Source of the DNA: Ditylenchus dipsaci
Lineage: Eukaryota; Nematoda; Chromadorea; Rhabditida; Anguinidae
NCBI GenBank assembly: GCA_004194705.1
Contig: SADC01000865.1
Span: 225,653-289,652, forward strand
DNA: 64,000 nt
Reading direction: 5' to 3'
The notes beneath the pieces were generated by a model, which was not told the origin of the DNA, did not search any database, and worked only from the letters and a program-made list of their open reading frames with translations. The translations under genes were made by a program, and so were the position numbers. Each line of letters starts with the position of its first letter. Within the stretch, counting starts at the first letter, position 1. Shown here one piece after another: positions 52,491 through 63,229 of the stretch.

Positions 52491-53947
52491 AAAACTCTAC
52501 ATAACATCACTTCTATATAACATATTATTTTGGCCCGTCTTTTGAGTTATGTTATGCAGAAAGTGGACTGTACATAAAGTCAAAAATACAATTTTGCTTG
52601 TCCCCTCTATGTTTTGGGCCTTACCTATCCAGAGGCCTTCCGTACACCAGGATCGAAAGCACACGGGGGACCAAGCAAAAATCGGGTTTTTGACTTCATA
52701 TACCAAACAAAATGGCATCAAATACTGAGTAGATCTGTGAAAACAGAATTTTGAAAATCGACCTAGAAAAAAATGATGACCGTTCAAAAGTGCGCACAAA
52801 TATTGGCCCACCCTGTATTATGATATATTTCTCCATAAAAAACTTTTGTCCTTAACGTTTTTTAACCCACTTCCCATCTATAATTTTTTTTTGAATGTTT
52901 TTAAAAATAAACTAGGGAACCAGAAAATTCATCAGAATTGACATCTGATGCTTAAAGTTGTATTTGTAAGCCAAAATGTGTGGATGTATTTTCAAATGCC
53001 AAAATGGCTTACAAAATGTATTCAGTGAGCAAAAAGAATGAGATGCTGACCAATGGGTCTCATGAGATCAACCGTCGTCTACCAAAGAACTTGCACAGAA
53101 GGGTATCCTTTGGCTATGCGCACCCGATTGTTTTTTTTTGATATTGATTTTGCCGGCTTTTTTGATTTCGCCTTCAAAAACTAAAATGTCCCGGATGTTT
53201 TAGAAAATATATGAGTTTTGCAGAAAAAAGTCTTAATTTCGCAGCGAATCGTTGTTTTGTTTCTTTTCTTCTTGTCTTTCTCTTTAAAAAATTTAGGCGA
53301 AGGAAAAAAATAGGAAAAAAAACGTTATCACACGCCCATGTGGTATACAAATTTGAGCATGTAACACTTATTTTCAGATGTTGGGAACATGCAAAAATTA
53401 CCCGATTTCAAGTGCTGTTTTACCCGTTCTAATCCCTCCTGTTTCCGAAATTTATTCAACCATCGTACTCAGCGTAGAATTTTCTACAAAAAAGCGTTAT
53501 TTAGTACACACATCTTTTCTCATGTTAAAAGTCAGTCAGTGAAATAAAGTTCCAAAATTTCAGGCATCTATGACTAATTAACATTGTTTGGTTGTCTTGT
53601 TGTCTTGCCTTGTCTAATAATAAACTTAAGGTTTAGGTGATTAAACAAAATCTTGAATATTTTTTAGTAACTCATGGTTTTCACAAAGATTCTGTACTTG
53701 TTATCTCGCCTAATAAAATGACGTGTTGCGCGTAAAAGGCTGCGTGGTAGTAGGAATCCCCCTTTATGGATCTAGCCAGATAAAAAAAAGTTTTGAAAGA
53801 TATTCAATCTGATGGCCATATCACCAATTTCACTTTTTTATTGTGGGATGAAATCTAAATTCCGCCTTGTTCTTGAGCCATATAAGTTTAAAGAACGAAT
53901 AAACAACTAACAATCAATCATTCACGTGCAACTTTAGTAGAAAAACA
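52491..53947. other. Intergenic DNA with a TACAGGGTG-type repeat
   Basis: About 52,500-52,815 ends in GGCCCACCCTGTA. Reversed, it resembles the sequence after TACAGGGTGAGTCGAG at 50,817, including the CTTGGTCCCCC / CTTGATCCCCC word. The open frame at 52,497-52,811 follows from this repeat. No other gene was recognised. Confidence 0.4.
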
Positions 53948-53953
53948 TTTATT
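53948..53953 (-). promoter_or_regulatory. AATAAA polyadenylation signal of the SLC5 gene
   Basis: AATAAA on the minus strand begins 7 nt after the TAA stop at 53,960, a very short but plausible 3' end. Confidence 0.5.
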
Positions 53954-53959
53954 GCTTTT

Positions 53960-56759
53960 TTAAGTGGGAAGCAGAGAATCTTTGAGACAGACATCGTTGC
54001 GGAGTAAAACTTTTTGAGTGTTAGGTCTCAAGAATGTGGCGAGTAATTTGGGATCGACTTTCTTTTCATCGCTGCCTGAACAAAAAAAATAATGATATAT
54101 ATATATCAACAAAAAATTAAACCAAGCAGGCAATTTTCGATTAGCTGAAGAACGTGTGAGACAAATAGACAAACGCACAAGCCTATAACACTGTAGTACT
54201 GGTAGGAGACTTCAGAAATGCTCGACCAAACGTAAGAACTGAAAAAATACGGCATATTAAAGTATTCTTGTATTTAAAGATTATAAAAAGCTAATATTTA
54301 AAATGCCAAGAAATCGAAAATTACTATTGATCATTTGACACCACCCTTCCATGACTTAAATCGGTGGTGAATCTAATAGCGGTTTTGTTAGCTTCGCATG
54401 TAGAACTGAGTGGAAGATTCACAGGATGCACCTAAAATATCAATAATAAAGTATTAAATATTCTTTTTCAAATTTTGAATTTCAGAATCGAAAAGTACAT
54501 CCGCAAATAAGATTTTCAAATAACTGAATCGTTACTTTATTAATAGCAGTTCCAGCCACAAGAATAAAGCAAATGAGCGTGCTCGTGATTTGTCCTGAAA
54601 CAACAATTTATAATCTTTTTTATTGCCACACACACTAGAAAAAAAAACCAGACAACGCAGCCATCTTGGAAGTTATCCAAGGGCAGAATATGCCTACGCA
54701 AAACACTCCTAGAATTAAAATATAATTATTTTATCACCTGAAGTAAGTAATCCTAGTCTAGAATAATTTAACTAACTAACCAAAGGTTCCTCCACCTGCA
54801 GAGCCGAAGATAGATAGAGATATCTGAGAAAAGTAATCCAGTAGTCAGTCTCTAATGACCCGAAAATCTAATTATGCCAACCACCTGCAAAATCATAGCA
54901 TCCCATTTGTGAACCTAATAAAAGATTGATTTTGAATCAGTTCATAATTTAGTTCAAACTAATAGTGAACAAATTAACTGACCATAAAGGCTCCACAAGC
55001 AGCAAACGTCCCAAAGAAAAATGCTAAAAGCCAAAAACTTTTGAGTCAAAAAGGAGGCCTAATACAAAACTGACGCAGATATTTGGCCAGCCTCAAATAA
55101 GCTTCAGTGCTAAGAGTGTGTGAGGGTGAAATGTGGTTTAGCACTGGCTTTACAACGTCTTCCAAAGTCACTGTAGTTAGGGCGTTGTATGTGCCTTGAG
55201 AAGGAGTCCGTTAGCTATACGGTGTAGTGAAAATAGTCTAAACCCACCTGTAAGAGTGCTCACGCCGGCACTATATAGGGCGGCCATGAAAATTCCTTCT
55301 AAGGCAGGAAGCCATTTTAATTGTGTTTGGACAAAGTAGGGCAACAGCTGCAATATTAGACGTAAATTATATTAACAATGCTAATAAAAGAAGAAAACTG
55401 ATAATGGGAATCGGATCACCTTGTCTTTTTCAAAGGAAATAGGATGACAGCCGTGAAAAACGGCATAGATGACCAATCCAATCACCACGTAAGCGGTAAG
55501 CATAATACCATTCAGCAGAATGTTAAAAGTACAACTCTAAACATGGAGCGAATATAAGATATCGCATTATTTTTATTTTTTTCCACTTACTGTTGAGCCT
55601 TTTTTAAAGTTGGGAGTGCCATATACCTTTGAACTGAAAATTTTCAATTTGTTTGCTGAATATCGAAGTGCGTAAGCTTTTCGACATTTTTTGTATTTCC
55701 GCATTTTATTAATTTTCACATTTGAATATGCGCTGACCTATCCATAAAATTGGAAAAGACGTGAATTCGAAAAACTGTAGCGCAACGCCAAAATTAAAAT
55801 CAGCTAAAAGTAGATTATATTTTAAGATACCTATTTTTATAATCAAAAACGTATTTGCTGAACATATGAGAAGAGTTTGCTGAATGTATTTTCGGGGATA
55901 GCCAAGTGGATTAAGGATGTGTGTCGATAAATTAATACAGGAATAAATGCTCTTAAGATCTCCTTTTACCTACACTTTTTTTGTTTTTGTATTTTGGTAC
56001 TCGGAAATTCCTGCGAAGGCCACTGACTGTTTATATTAATCGATTAATGGGAGCTAAAAAAACTCACTGGTTAGTTGATTTGTGGCATAAAGACTAGAAT
56101 CAGCAAACTTAAACGGAAAAAAATAACCAAAACCGACCTGAAGATCATACAAGAGCCGCCAATCAGGAGTGGAAAAACAGAATGTCTAACTCGAGGATCA
56201 AGGCGAAAACTGCAATTAAATTATTATGCTATACCAAAACTCAAGCACAAAAGTTTCATATAAAACCAACTCAGAAAAGTTGATTCTGGCACCATTCCTA
56301 GCATTTTCATACAATACATTCCAATCCCAGTGGACAAAAGAAGCAACGCAAATAATCAAAAGAGAGCCAATAATTGTGAGCATTTGAAGCGCAGAAGTAA
56401 AAATAGCCGCCCTTGCGCCACCCTGAAATGAATCAACCCTGCTGTTTTAATCACTACAAATTTTTGGCTAACCGTAAGCAAATAAATAGCCGAAATGAAG
56501 GCAGTGAGTAGAATTGCCAAAAACATAGGTATGTAAAAAGTCGCAGATAAAGCTAATGCTGGGGCATAAATAGCAACCGAAAAAAATTATAATTAAAATA
56601 AAAAGTTTATTTGCACAATAATTCTTACGGAAAGGTAGAATACCATCTAAAGCAAATAATATATAGCTTTGATTTAGAAGAAATTAAATAAATTACCTGT
56701 AAAATAAAGGTTGATGAGGCAAGGACTCTGCACGAAAAACAAAACCGTTTCTCGAGGTA
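53960..56759 (-). CDS. SLC5 sodium/solute symporter, 5' exons missing
   Basis: Sodium-coupled symporter of the plasma membrane, closest by eye to the SMVT/SMCT-like branch. Exons (descending): 56759-56697, 56646-56629, 56577-56473, 56422-56271, 56209-56138, 56093-56068, 55633-55591, 55534-55420, 55347-55248, 55194-55075, 55023-54983, 54914-54885, 54823-54781, 54708-54649, 54594-54536, 54431-54340, 54238-54123, 54075-53960; 456 residues are visible of a usual 550-650. Motifs: YLEKRF, VAIYAPALAL, GGARAAIFTSALQM, NGARINFSDFRLDPRVRHS, IQRYMALPTLKKAQ, YNALTTVTLEDVVKP, SIFGSAGGGTFG. All phases agree. The intron before the 56,577 exon ends in CG instead of AG. The N-terminal exons (first three or four helices) were not found between 56,760 and 59,700. 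Either they lie farther away or the gene is 5'-truncated. Substrate unknown. Confidence 0.85.
55896..55945 (+). repeat. tRNA-like A-box fragment in an SLC5 intron
   Basis: GGGATAGCCAAGTGGATTAA resembles the 5' half of a tRNA (A box AGCCAAGTGG). No B box was found downstream, so it is a fragment or SINE head. Confidence 0.25.
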
Positions 56760-56808
56760 CTGAAATTAATTGATTAATGAAAAAATTCATCATCAAAAGT
56801 AAAATAGG

Positions 56809-57093
56809 CTAGGGGAGACTTGTCAAAAACGAAATTTGTCAAACGTAGTTTTTGTCAAAGCGAAACTTGTCAAGACGAAAATTTTCAAAACGAATTTTGT
56901 CAAAAACGAAATTTGTCAAAAACGAATTTTCTCAGACACTTATCAGTCCAAAAATTTATTTCGTCTTGACAAGTTTCGTTTTTGACACAATTTCGTTTTT
57001 GACAAAATTCGTTTTGAAAATTTTCGTCTTGACAAGTTTCATTTTGACGAATTTCGTTTTTGACAAATTTCGTTTTTGACGAGTCTCCCCTAG
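56809..57093. mobile_element. Palindromic MITE built of ACGAAATTTGTCAAAA units
   Basis: CTAGGGGAGACTTGTC at the left and GACGAGTCTCCCCTAG at the right. Between them each arm consists of several head-to-tail units (CGAAATTTGTCAAAAACG), mirrored across a centre near 56,950. It sits directly upstream of the first recognised SLC5 exon. Confidence 0.75.
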
Positions 57094-58355
57094 CCGTAAA
57101 ATACAGATTTTGACTTTTCTAAACTTTGAGAAAGGGAAAAAACATTAAATAATGACTGGATTTCTAGAAAAGGACAAAAAAAGTTTGGTCATCTCTATAT
57201 AGTATTTGGCATGTGTCTGTCCGTCCGTCCGTCCGTCGCCACTTTTCTTTTAAAGACCAATTTTCGGCCAGTTTTATATAACCCATGCCGGATATCTTTT
57301 CGTAACCCTAAAATTCAACATCTTAGATCTCTTTTGAGCACAAAATTGTAAAATCGAAGTTGCTTTGAAAAAAAGTTTCTAAGTCCCTTCAAACTGGAGA
57401 TGGTGGATTTTTGTCTGGATTTTTGGTGGATTTTTGTGGTAGGCGAGGTAGGCGAGGGTGGGCGAGGTAGGCGAAGAAAGGTGATGATAGTCAAGGGTAG
57501 GCGAGTTTATGCGAGGACAGGCAAGTTAGGCGAAAATAGGCGAGGGTAAGCAAGGGTAGGCGAATATAGGCGAAGGTAAGCAAGAAAAAGTGGGTGGGTA
57601 AACAGGTAGGGTGGATGATCTAACTTTACCATTAACGCACTCGAAAGATCAATCTACCCGAACTACCAATGTAGATGAACCACGATGTTCCCGAACCACA
57701 GGAATAGTGCCCGAACCACTAATGCTCAGTTTTGAAAACTTGTTGGACGCTACCTCTGATTTAGCGTTATAGCGTAGGAACTTACCCATCAAAAATTTCC
57801 CGAACGGCATAGGCGCCGATAGACGCCTGTAGACCCAGAAAGGTGCCTTATGAAATGTTTCTTTTTAAGCACTCAAACTTAGGAGGGTGCACGCCGCTTT
57901 CCAATTTTATAGTGGTGTTTTTGCCAAAATTGGTGTTCGAAAAATGCTGATTTTTTGAAAAAAACACACTTTTTACGCCAAAATTTATTACAGACTATAG
58001 AGTTTTGCCGCTATTCCATTGTAGTATGGGTTTATGGGTGCCTTAAACCCTTATTAATAAGTGGCCCCTGTATTATTCCCTTCTCCTCCCAATACAGCCC
58101 TTGATGCCTTTTAAAATTACTTTTCTGGTCCTTTTATATCAAAATTATTACTTAAAAATGTTTTTAAGTACTTATAAAAACGTTGGTTTTGGGGGGGAGG
58201 TTACAATGGAATAGCTTTTGGGGGGGGGGGGGGGGGGGAGTACAATGGAATAGTACCAGAGTTTCCATATTTGTTTGAAAGAGCAGCTCATTATGCGTCA
58301 AATAAGTTTTTAAACGAGTGTACATCATCATATTATCACTAAGTATAAATCAATA
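57094..58355. other. Simple repeats and intergenic DNA
   Basis: A GTCC tetranucleotide run (GTCCGTCCGTCCGTCC, about 57,212-57,236), a GGTAGGCGAGG minisatellite (57,430-57,600) and two poly-G tracts (58,189-58,240, the longer about 20 G) with a repeated TACAATGGAATAG word. The missing SLC5 first exons were searched for here and not seen. Confidence 0.5.
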
Positions 58356-58542
58356 CAGTCAAACCTCGATAATCCGCCACCCCATGGGACCGATCCAAGG
58401 GTGGCGGATTATCGAGGTGGCGGTTTAGCGGGGTAAACTTTGTCGAGTTTCTCTGACGGCCAACCAAATCGGGCTTATCGAGGGTGGCGGTTTATCGAGG
58501 GTGGCGGTTTATCGAGGGTGGCGGATTATCGAGGTTTGACTG
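58356..58542. mobile_element. Tigger-like MITE, inner block AATCCGCCACC (second copy)
   Basis: CAGTCAAACCTCGATAATCC and GGATTATCGAGGTTTGACTG with TA flanks. It differs from the 49,768 copy by extra tandem GGGTGGCGGTTTATCGA units at the right. Confidence 0.8.
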
Positions 58543-58956
58543 TATAAGAAATGTACTAGTTTTTCTGAGTAATAAACTTCAGGAGGTCACAGCTTGGCAA
58601 ATCAGTGAGAAAAATTGGTCGAATTTGGTGTTATCGTACTCAGCACATCGTAGGCTCTCATTAAGCCGAAACACTCGATTTCCAATTTTTTCGAGGGGTC
58701 CGACCAAACTACAGAATTACAGAACTTCTCTTTTAATATTTTTTGGGGCAAATAATATATTAAAATTTTCTCATCTTTTTTCAAATTTGATAACACTGTC
58801 ATGTAGCCCTGCAATTCTAGTTTCTAATGAGATATCAGTTGTTGTGTTATCTTCGCAAAATGAAGCACAAAAAGGTGAAAGTATGAAGCAAGTCAGAAAA
58901 ATAATTTGGTTCATACTTTAACCTTTCTGTGTTATATTTGGCTAAAATAGACTGTG

Positions 58957-59326
58957 CCCTCTTTTTTGCAGATCACCTTTCTGTTTCGCGAAAGCAGTAA
59001 AATGCGAATGTTATCTTGCCTTTTGCGTATTTCACCCTCTTTTTTCGGAGTTCACCCGCCTTTTTTAGTCTTTGTTACCACCATCTTTCAGACTTCGTGC
59101 TTGATTCCAAAGAGCTTCCTAGGAAGAGCAAACGATGGAAAATGGCGCAAATTCACCTAATGATTAATTTTATCTTTTACAGACCGAATAAAGAAACAGA
59201 AAACATCTACACAAGTAAGGTGAACTTCAGGAAAAGAGGGTGAAATTCGCGTTTTACTGAATAGGCTAAAAGGAGGGTGAAATCCGCAAAAAGAAGGGTG
59301 AAGTTTGCGAAAAGGAAGGTGGCGCT
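58957..59326. repeat. Inverted clusters of AGGGTGAAATTCGC-type units
   Basis: The left side holds GCGTATTTCACCCTCTTTTT and related words. The right side holds AGGGTGAAATTCGCG, GGAGGGTGAAATCCGC and AGGGTGAAGTTTGCG. The outer TTTCGCGAAAGCAGTAAAAT is matched inverted by GCGTTTTACTGAAT. Open frames across it are not convincing. Confidence 0.5.
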
Positions 59327-59387
59327 AATCATAGCCTATATTATTCGAAGATAATGTAACAACTGATTATTATCCTCATTAGATCCT

Positions 59388-59550
59388 GGGGCCTTAGTAA
59401 CAATAGTAGTAACAACTTCCGTGGCTAAAACTGAAATATCTCGGAGTTCACTCCATTTTTTAAAAAGCAGTTTTTAAAAAAAAGGAGTGAACTCCAAGAT
59501 ATTTCACTTTTAGCCACCGAAGTTGTTACTACTATTGTTACTACGGCCCC
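59388..59550. mobile_element. Near-perfect palindromic MITE, arms of about 70 bp
   Basis: GGGGCCTTAGTAACAATAGT at the left is mirrored by ACTATTGTTACTACGGCCCC at the right. The match continues inward through GTAACAACTTCCGTGGCTAA and AACTGAAATATCTCGGAGTT to a 25-bp centre rich in A/T. Confidence 0.75.
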
Positions 59551-59703
59551 TGGTGCTATAACTTAAAAAAAATATATGAAAAAGTTCAATAAAATGAGTC
59601 AAAAAAAAGTTTAGAGAGTAAAATTTGCCGCCCGAAAAGTATGTTCGCCCCCAGTAAAAAAATTACCCAAACAAGTCGTCTGATTGAATTGAAATCCTGA
59701 GTG

Positions 59704-62700
59704 CTAAGTTTTTGTTACAAAGCTAGTTATAGGCCAAACTGATCAGTTGAAGGCCAAGCCGAACAACAATAAGCTTGATTCCAAAGGCAAAATATCTGCT
59801 GTAAAATCCCTGGTAAACACAACAGCTGTGAAAAGAAAAGATTCGAAAGCATTGATTCAAAAGTCAGCAAGTCTTGATTCTAACCTACCGAAATTGGCTT
59901 CACTGTCTTTACCAAGTGCTACTACCTCATGCTCTGTTGAATCTTCGCAGACTGTGTTCGCTCTGCCTAAAGTTGTCAGGACAAAAAGTAAAAATAAAAA
60001 TCCAAGAAAACACCAAAGTATTACGAGTTTTCCAGGTGATTCCAAATGGATTTCTACCAGCCCTATATTTGTTGCTGATAGCAGAACTTCTGGCCCATAT
60101 GACTTTCCTATTCGTAAGATATTTTTTCGAAAAATAGACAGTTTCATTCATAAAACATTTGTCTTTATTTTAGGAAAGCGACATTTGATCTGTTTTGTGT
60201 GCGGCGAAACAGACGATAACTTGAAGAAATGCAGGTAAATTTTGCAGATTGGATTACCGTATTTTCTCTAATAATGACCCCCCCCCTTATTTTTGACTAG
60301 GATTTCAGAGTTAAGGCCATTTTTGATTGACAATTTCGGGATTTTTAAGGGGTTGAAAAATAATGACCCCGGGGTCATTATTAAAGAAAATACGGTATAT
60401 CGAAAAAAGATCAATTAGACATAGAAAAAATCAAATTTTGAATACAGTCGAACCTGGATAACAGGCCACCCCCGGAACCGGCCAAAGCTGGCCATATATC
60501 GGACATGGCCTTATATCAGAGGTGATCTTTATGTAGCTTATTCCAGCATAGATGACTTTTCATTCAGCATCAGAGCCTTACGCTTTTTCGGAGTTGACAT
60601 CAAGAAGTGGAAATCTTAGGCATTATAGCAAAGATCAGAAAAAATGAACTCTATTGTACAATCCGTGGCCACCTTTTTGCCTTGCCCCTCCCCCCTCTGT
60701 TTGTTTATAGTTTTTGTCTTGGTCCGCCCTATTGTCGATCTATTACAGTAAAAACTGAAGCTAGTACACTTTAAGGCAACGGCGAAAATACCTGGGCAAA
60801 AATACACTAAAATAGAACATCTGTTGTCGCCATCGTGTAGAGCGTCAAAAACTAGTTCCGAAATGTGCTATTAGCAAACACCTCTTGTTTGGCCGAAATC
60901 TTCCTAATAAATTCCTGAAAAGTCAGATTTTTGAGTCCTAACGGGTGCCCCTGACAGGTTGAAAATTAGCTACAACAAAATACGAAAGTATGGGTCCACT
61001 TATCTTTTAGACCAGCACGATACACCAAACGATATACCTGCATCTGCAGTATTCAGGAAAACTCCAAGACATAGTTTATCTGTCAATTTTCAGGCCTAAA
61101 TACACACAAAAGTGACATAGTACCACTTTTCCACTTTAAGGGGACCGCTTAAGACCCGAAAAAGTACAACATGGCGATAACAGATTTTCCATTTTTCCGT
61201 ATTTTTGCCCAGAACTAGAACCCGTTTCGCCATTACCTCGAAGTGTACTAGCTCCGTGGGTGTTCATCCCGAGTCAGAAAAAAACCCATGGGAAATTTTT
61301 GACTAAAATTTTTGTAATATGTCGAAAGTCAAAAATTATAAAAAAGTTCAAATTGAGGCTTATCATATGCTTTTTTTACCAAAAATTTAACAAAAATACC
61401 ACTGTCAAAGTTAAAATGCGTTTTAGTTCGCCAAATTGTTCTACGAAATTCCATGAAATGTGTGCTAGACTATATACTGGTGGTGGATATGCATTGGATT
61501 TCATGTCTAGAAACAAAGGTTTTAATAATTTGTGCTGAATGTATAAACACAAGGTTTTAGGTATTTTTTGTTCGAGACACCATTGCACAGGTTGCTTTGC
61601 GGATCACAACCGCACAAGAGCATTCAATGGTAAGGCGATTTCTTTTTTTTGTGTTTTCAAATTGACAAAGTTTTACAAAACAAAACTTCAGAAAATTTCA
61701 GAAAAAAAGTTTTTTTAAGTAGTGTACCGTACTTCCTTTAATAGTAGCCCTCCTAGGAGGGGGGTTGAAAAACAGTAGCCCATGGGCTGCTATTAGAGGA
61801 ACTACGGTATTTTCTACTAGGGTCAAAATTTCAAATATCAACAATTTTCTTTTTTAACTCCTTTGTAGTTAAATGAAAATATTAAAAAACCGAATTTAAA
61901 GAACTATTTAAAATACTATAATCTCGTCTGCTACTTACTCACTTGAATTTCCTTTCAGGACCACTTATCAACTGCAGTCAGTGTGAGCTGTCATGGCACA
62001 ATAAGTGCATTCCTGGCGGGTGTGTACTGGACAAAAAGTCAGAAATAATCTGCCCCAGACACATCGCTTTCCAAAACCCTCCTCATCTGCACATAACCCA
62101 TTGTGCTGATTGCCAAGTATGATTTATTTTTCAAATTGTGATTTTATTTTCGATTTACATTTTTTTAGCAAAAAGCTGATACAGATGGTTTGCTATTTAC
62201 TCAATTAATGCATGATTTTAGAGCAGTATTTTTTGTAGAAGCTTTAGTGAAATGCAATAATTGTCTTCGGTAAATTTTTCTTGAAAATTGTATTGTATTT
62301 TTTTCCGAATTGATTTGACTTTTTTAGATCTTTGCATTTTAAATGTTTCAAAGAGGGAGCCCAGTTAGAGCTGGAAGGCGACACACAAGAGCTAAGGGAT
62401 TCAGCTATTTGTAATTTTTTGCTTTAATTGTGTTAAAATCAGCAATTGTGTTAAGAATCCTTAAAATATGTTAATGCCGGCAGCGGCAAGAATTCGCGCA
62501 TCGGTTTTGGGCAGTTTTGGTTATTAATATCACCAACGCGGCAGCAAAGTGTGGTAGGTTAGACATCGGCACCAGGCTAGCAATAATAAAATCAGTCACT
62601 TAACCATTTTTACATAGCATCACCTTCTTTTTACCGAATCAATTCTAACGTGCGATTCTCTTGTGAATAAACACGGCACCGAGTCTGATTGAGTCACTAT

Positions 62701-63229
62701 TTTTTATTCGTGGCCAGGTGCTGATGTTTGAGTTACCTTATTCTCGCCGAGCCGGCGACATCAATAACTGCCGGAAACAGCCGGTGCCTGGATTTACAGG
62801 ACTGGTTAAAATAACTGCATTGACTTTGCGTTTTTAAAGGTAATTGGTGCAAAGGATTCGATTTTGTGCGGTATGGACAGTATTGCATGGCGAGATTAGG
62901 CAGCAAGCAAGTTTTTATTAAGCTGATTTTCAAAACAAATTCATAAGCCATTTTTAACCATTTTTAAAATGCATTTTGTGACTCTTTAAAACTTTTTCAT
63001 TCTGATTTTCTCAATATTAGCTTTGTTTTTTCATTCTTATATTGCTGTCTTGATTTACGTGTGCTTACCGATACAAAAAAAGTAAAACATGCAAATAATG
63101 AATATCATCTCATCATTAAATACTTATTTGGATATGTTGACTACATTATTTTAATTTTCTTTTAGTAAATGGTATCCCTGCCAAGTAGTCAAGAATGAGG
63201 AATTTCCAGTCCGAAATGATCCACTTTTG
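59704..63229 (+). CDS. NSD-family histone methyltransferase, partial (PHD fingers to PWWP start)
   Basis: Chromatin protein of the NSD1/2/3 type. The catalytic AWS-SET part should lie beyond the window, so H3K36 methylation is inferred from the family. Exons: about 59,704-60,113, 60,174-60,234, 61,427-61,518, 61,561-61,629, 61,959-62,116, 62,169-62,269, 62,328-62,410, 62,840-62,870, 63,166-63,229, all phase-consistent. The first shown exon is Ser/Lys-rich and has no start ATG, so earlier exons are missing. Then CFVCGETDDNLKKCRSSPNC and FHEMCARLY (compare CFVC...FYHEEC of NSD PHD fingers), NKGIFCSRHHCTGC, INCSQCELSWHNKC, ICPRHIAFQNPPHLHITHC, CNNCLRSLHFKCF, ICNWCKG, and KWYPCQVVKNEEFPVRNDPL, the start of a PWWP domain. 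The spacing and order match the NSD zinc-finger cassette. The fourth finger is more divergent than in vertebrates. The 31-nt exon is inferred from phase and the CNWC motif. Confidence 0.8.
60255..60397. mobile_element. TACCGTATT-family MITE, inner block AATGACCCC
   Basis: TACCGTATTTTCTCTAATAA and the inverse ending AAAATACGGTA. ATGACCCC is adjacent at the left and the palindrome ATGACCCCGGGGTCAT lies next to the right end. In an NSD-gene intron. Confidence 0.8.
60445..60540. repeat. One-ended Tigger-like copy
   Basis: CAGTCGAACCTGGATAACAG followed by GCCACCCCCGGAACCGGCC matches the left end style of the family. The right end was not found. Confidence 0.4.
61725..61809. mobile_element. 85-bp TACCGTATT-family MITE, inner block AGTAGCCC
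   Basis: TACCGTACTTCCTTTAATAG and CTATTAGAGGAACTACGGTA. The inner AGTAGCCCT is matched by GGGCTGCTAT. In an NSD-gene intron. Confidence 0.75.
62411..62839. other. NSD-gene intron with GC-richer insert
   Basis: 62,474-62,800 has CCGGCAGCGGCAAGAATTCG and GCCGAGCCGGCGACATC, more GC than the flanks, and GCCGG-containing words at both ends, suggesting a repeat insertion. No coding function is seen. Confidence 0.35.

Noticed and set aside
52497..52811. 104-codon minus-strand frame as a gene
   Set aside because: It coincides with a dispersed TACAGGGTG-type repeat also present at 50,817, and shows no protein features.
55740..55790. An extra SLC5 exon reading IFRIHVFSNFMD
   Set aside because: It has borders resembling splice sites, but the family sequence is continuous (QLT to IQRYMALP) when it is skipped, and its peptide does not match the family.
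56852..57079. 75-codon plus-strand frame
   Set aside because: It is a translation of the palindromic MITE's tandem GTCAAAAACGAA units.
58484..58921. 145-codon plus-strand frame
   Set aside because: Its start is the tandem GGTGGCGGTTTATCGA part of a Tigger-like MITE, and the rest shows no recognisable domain.
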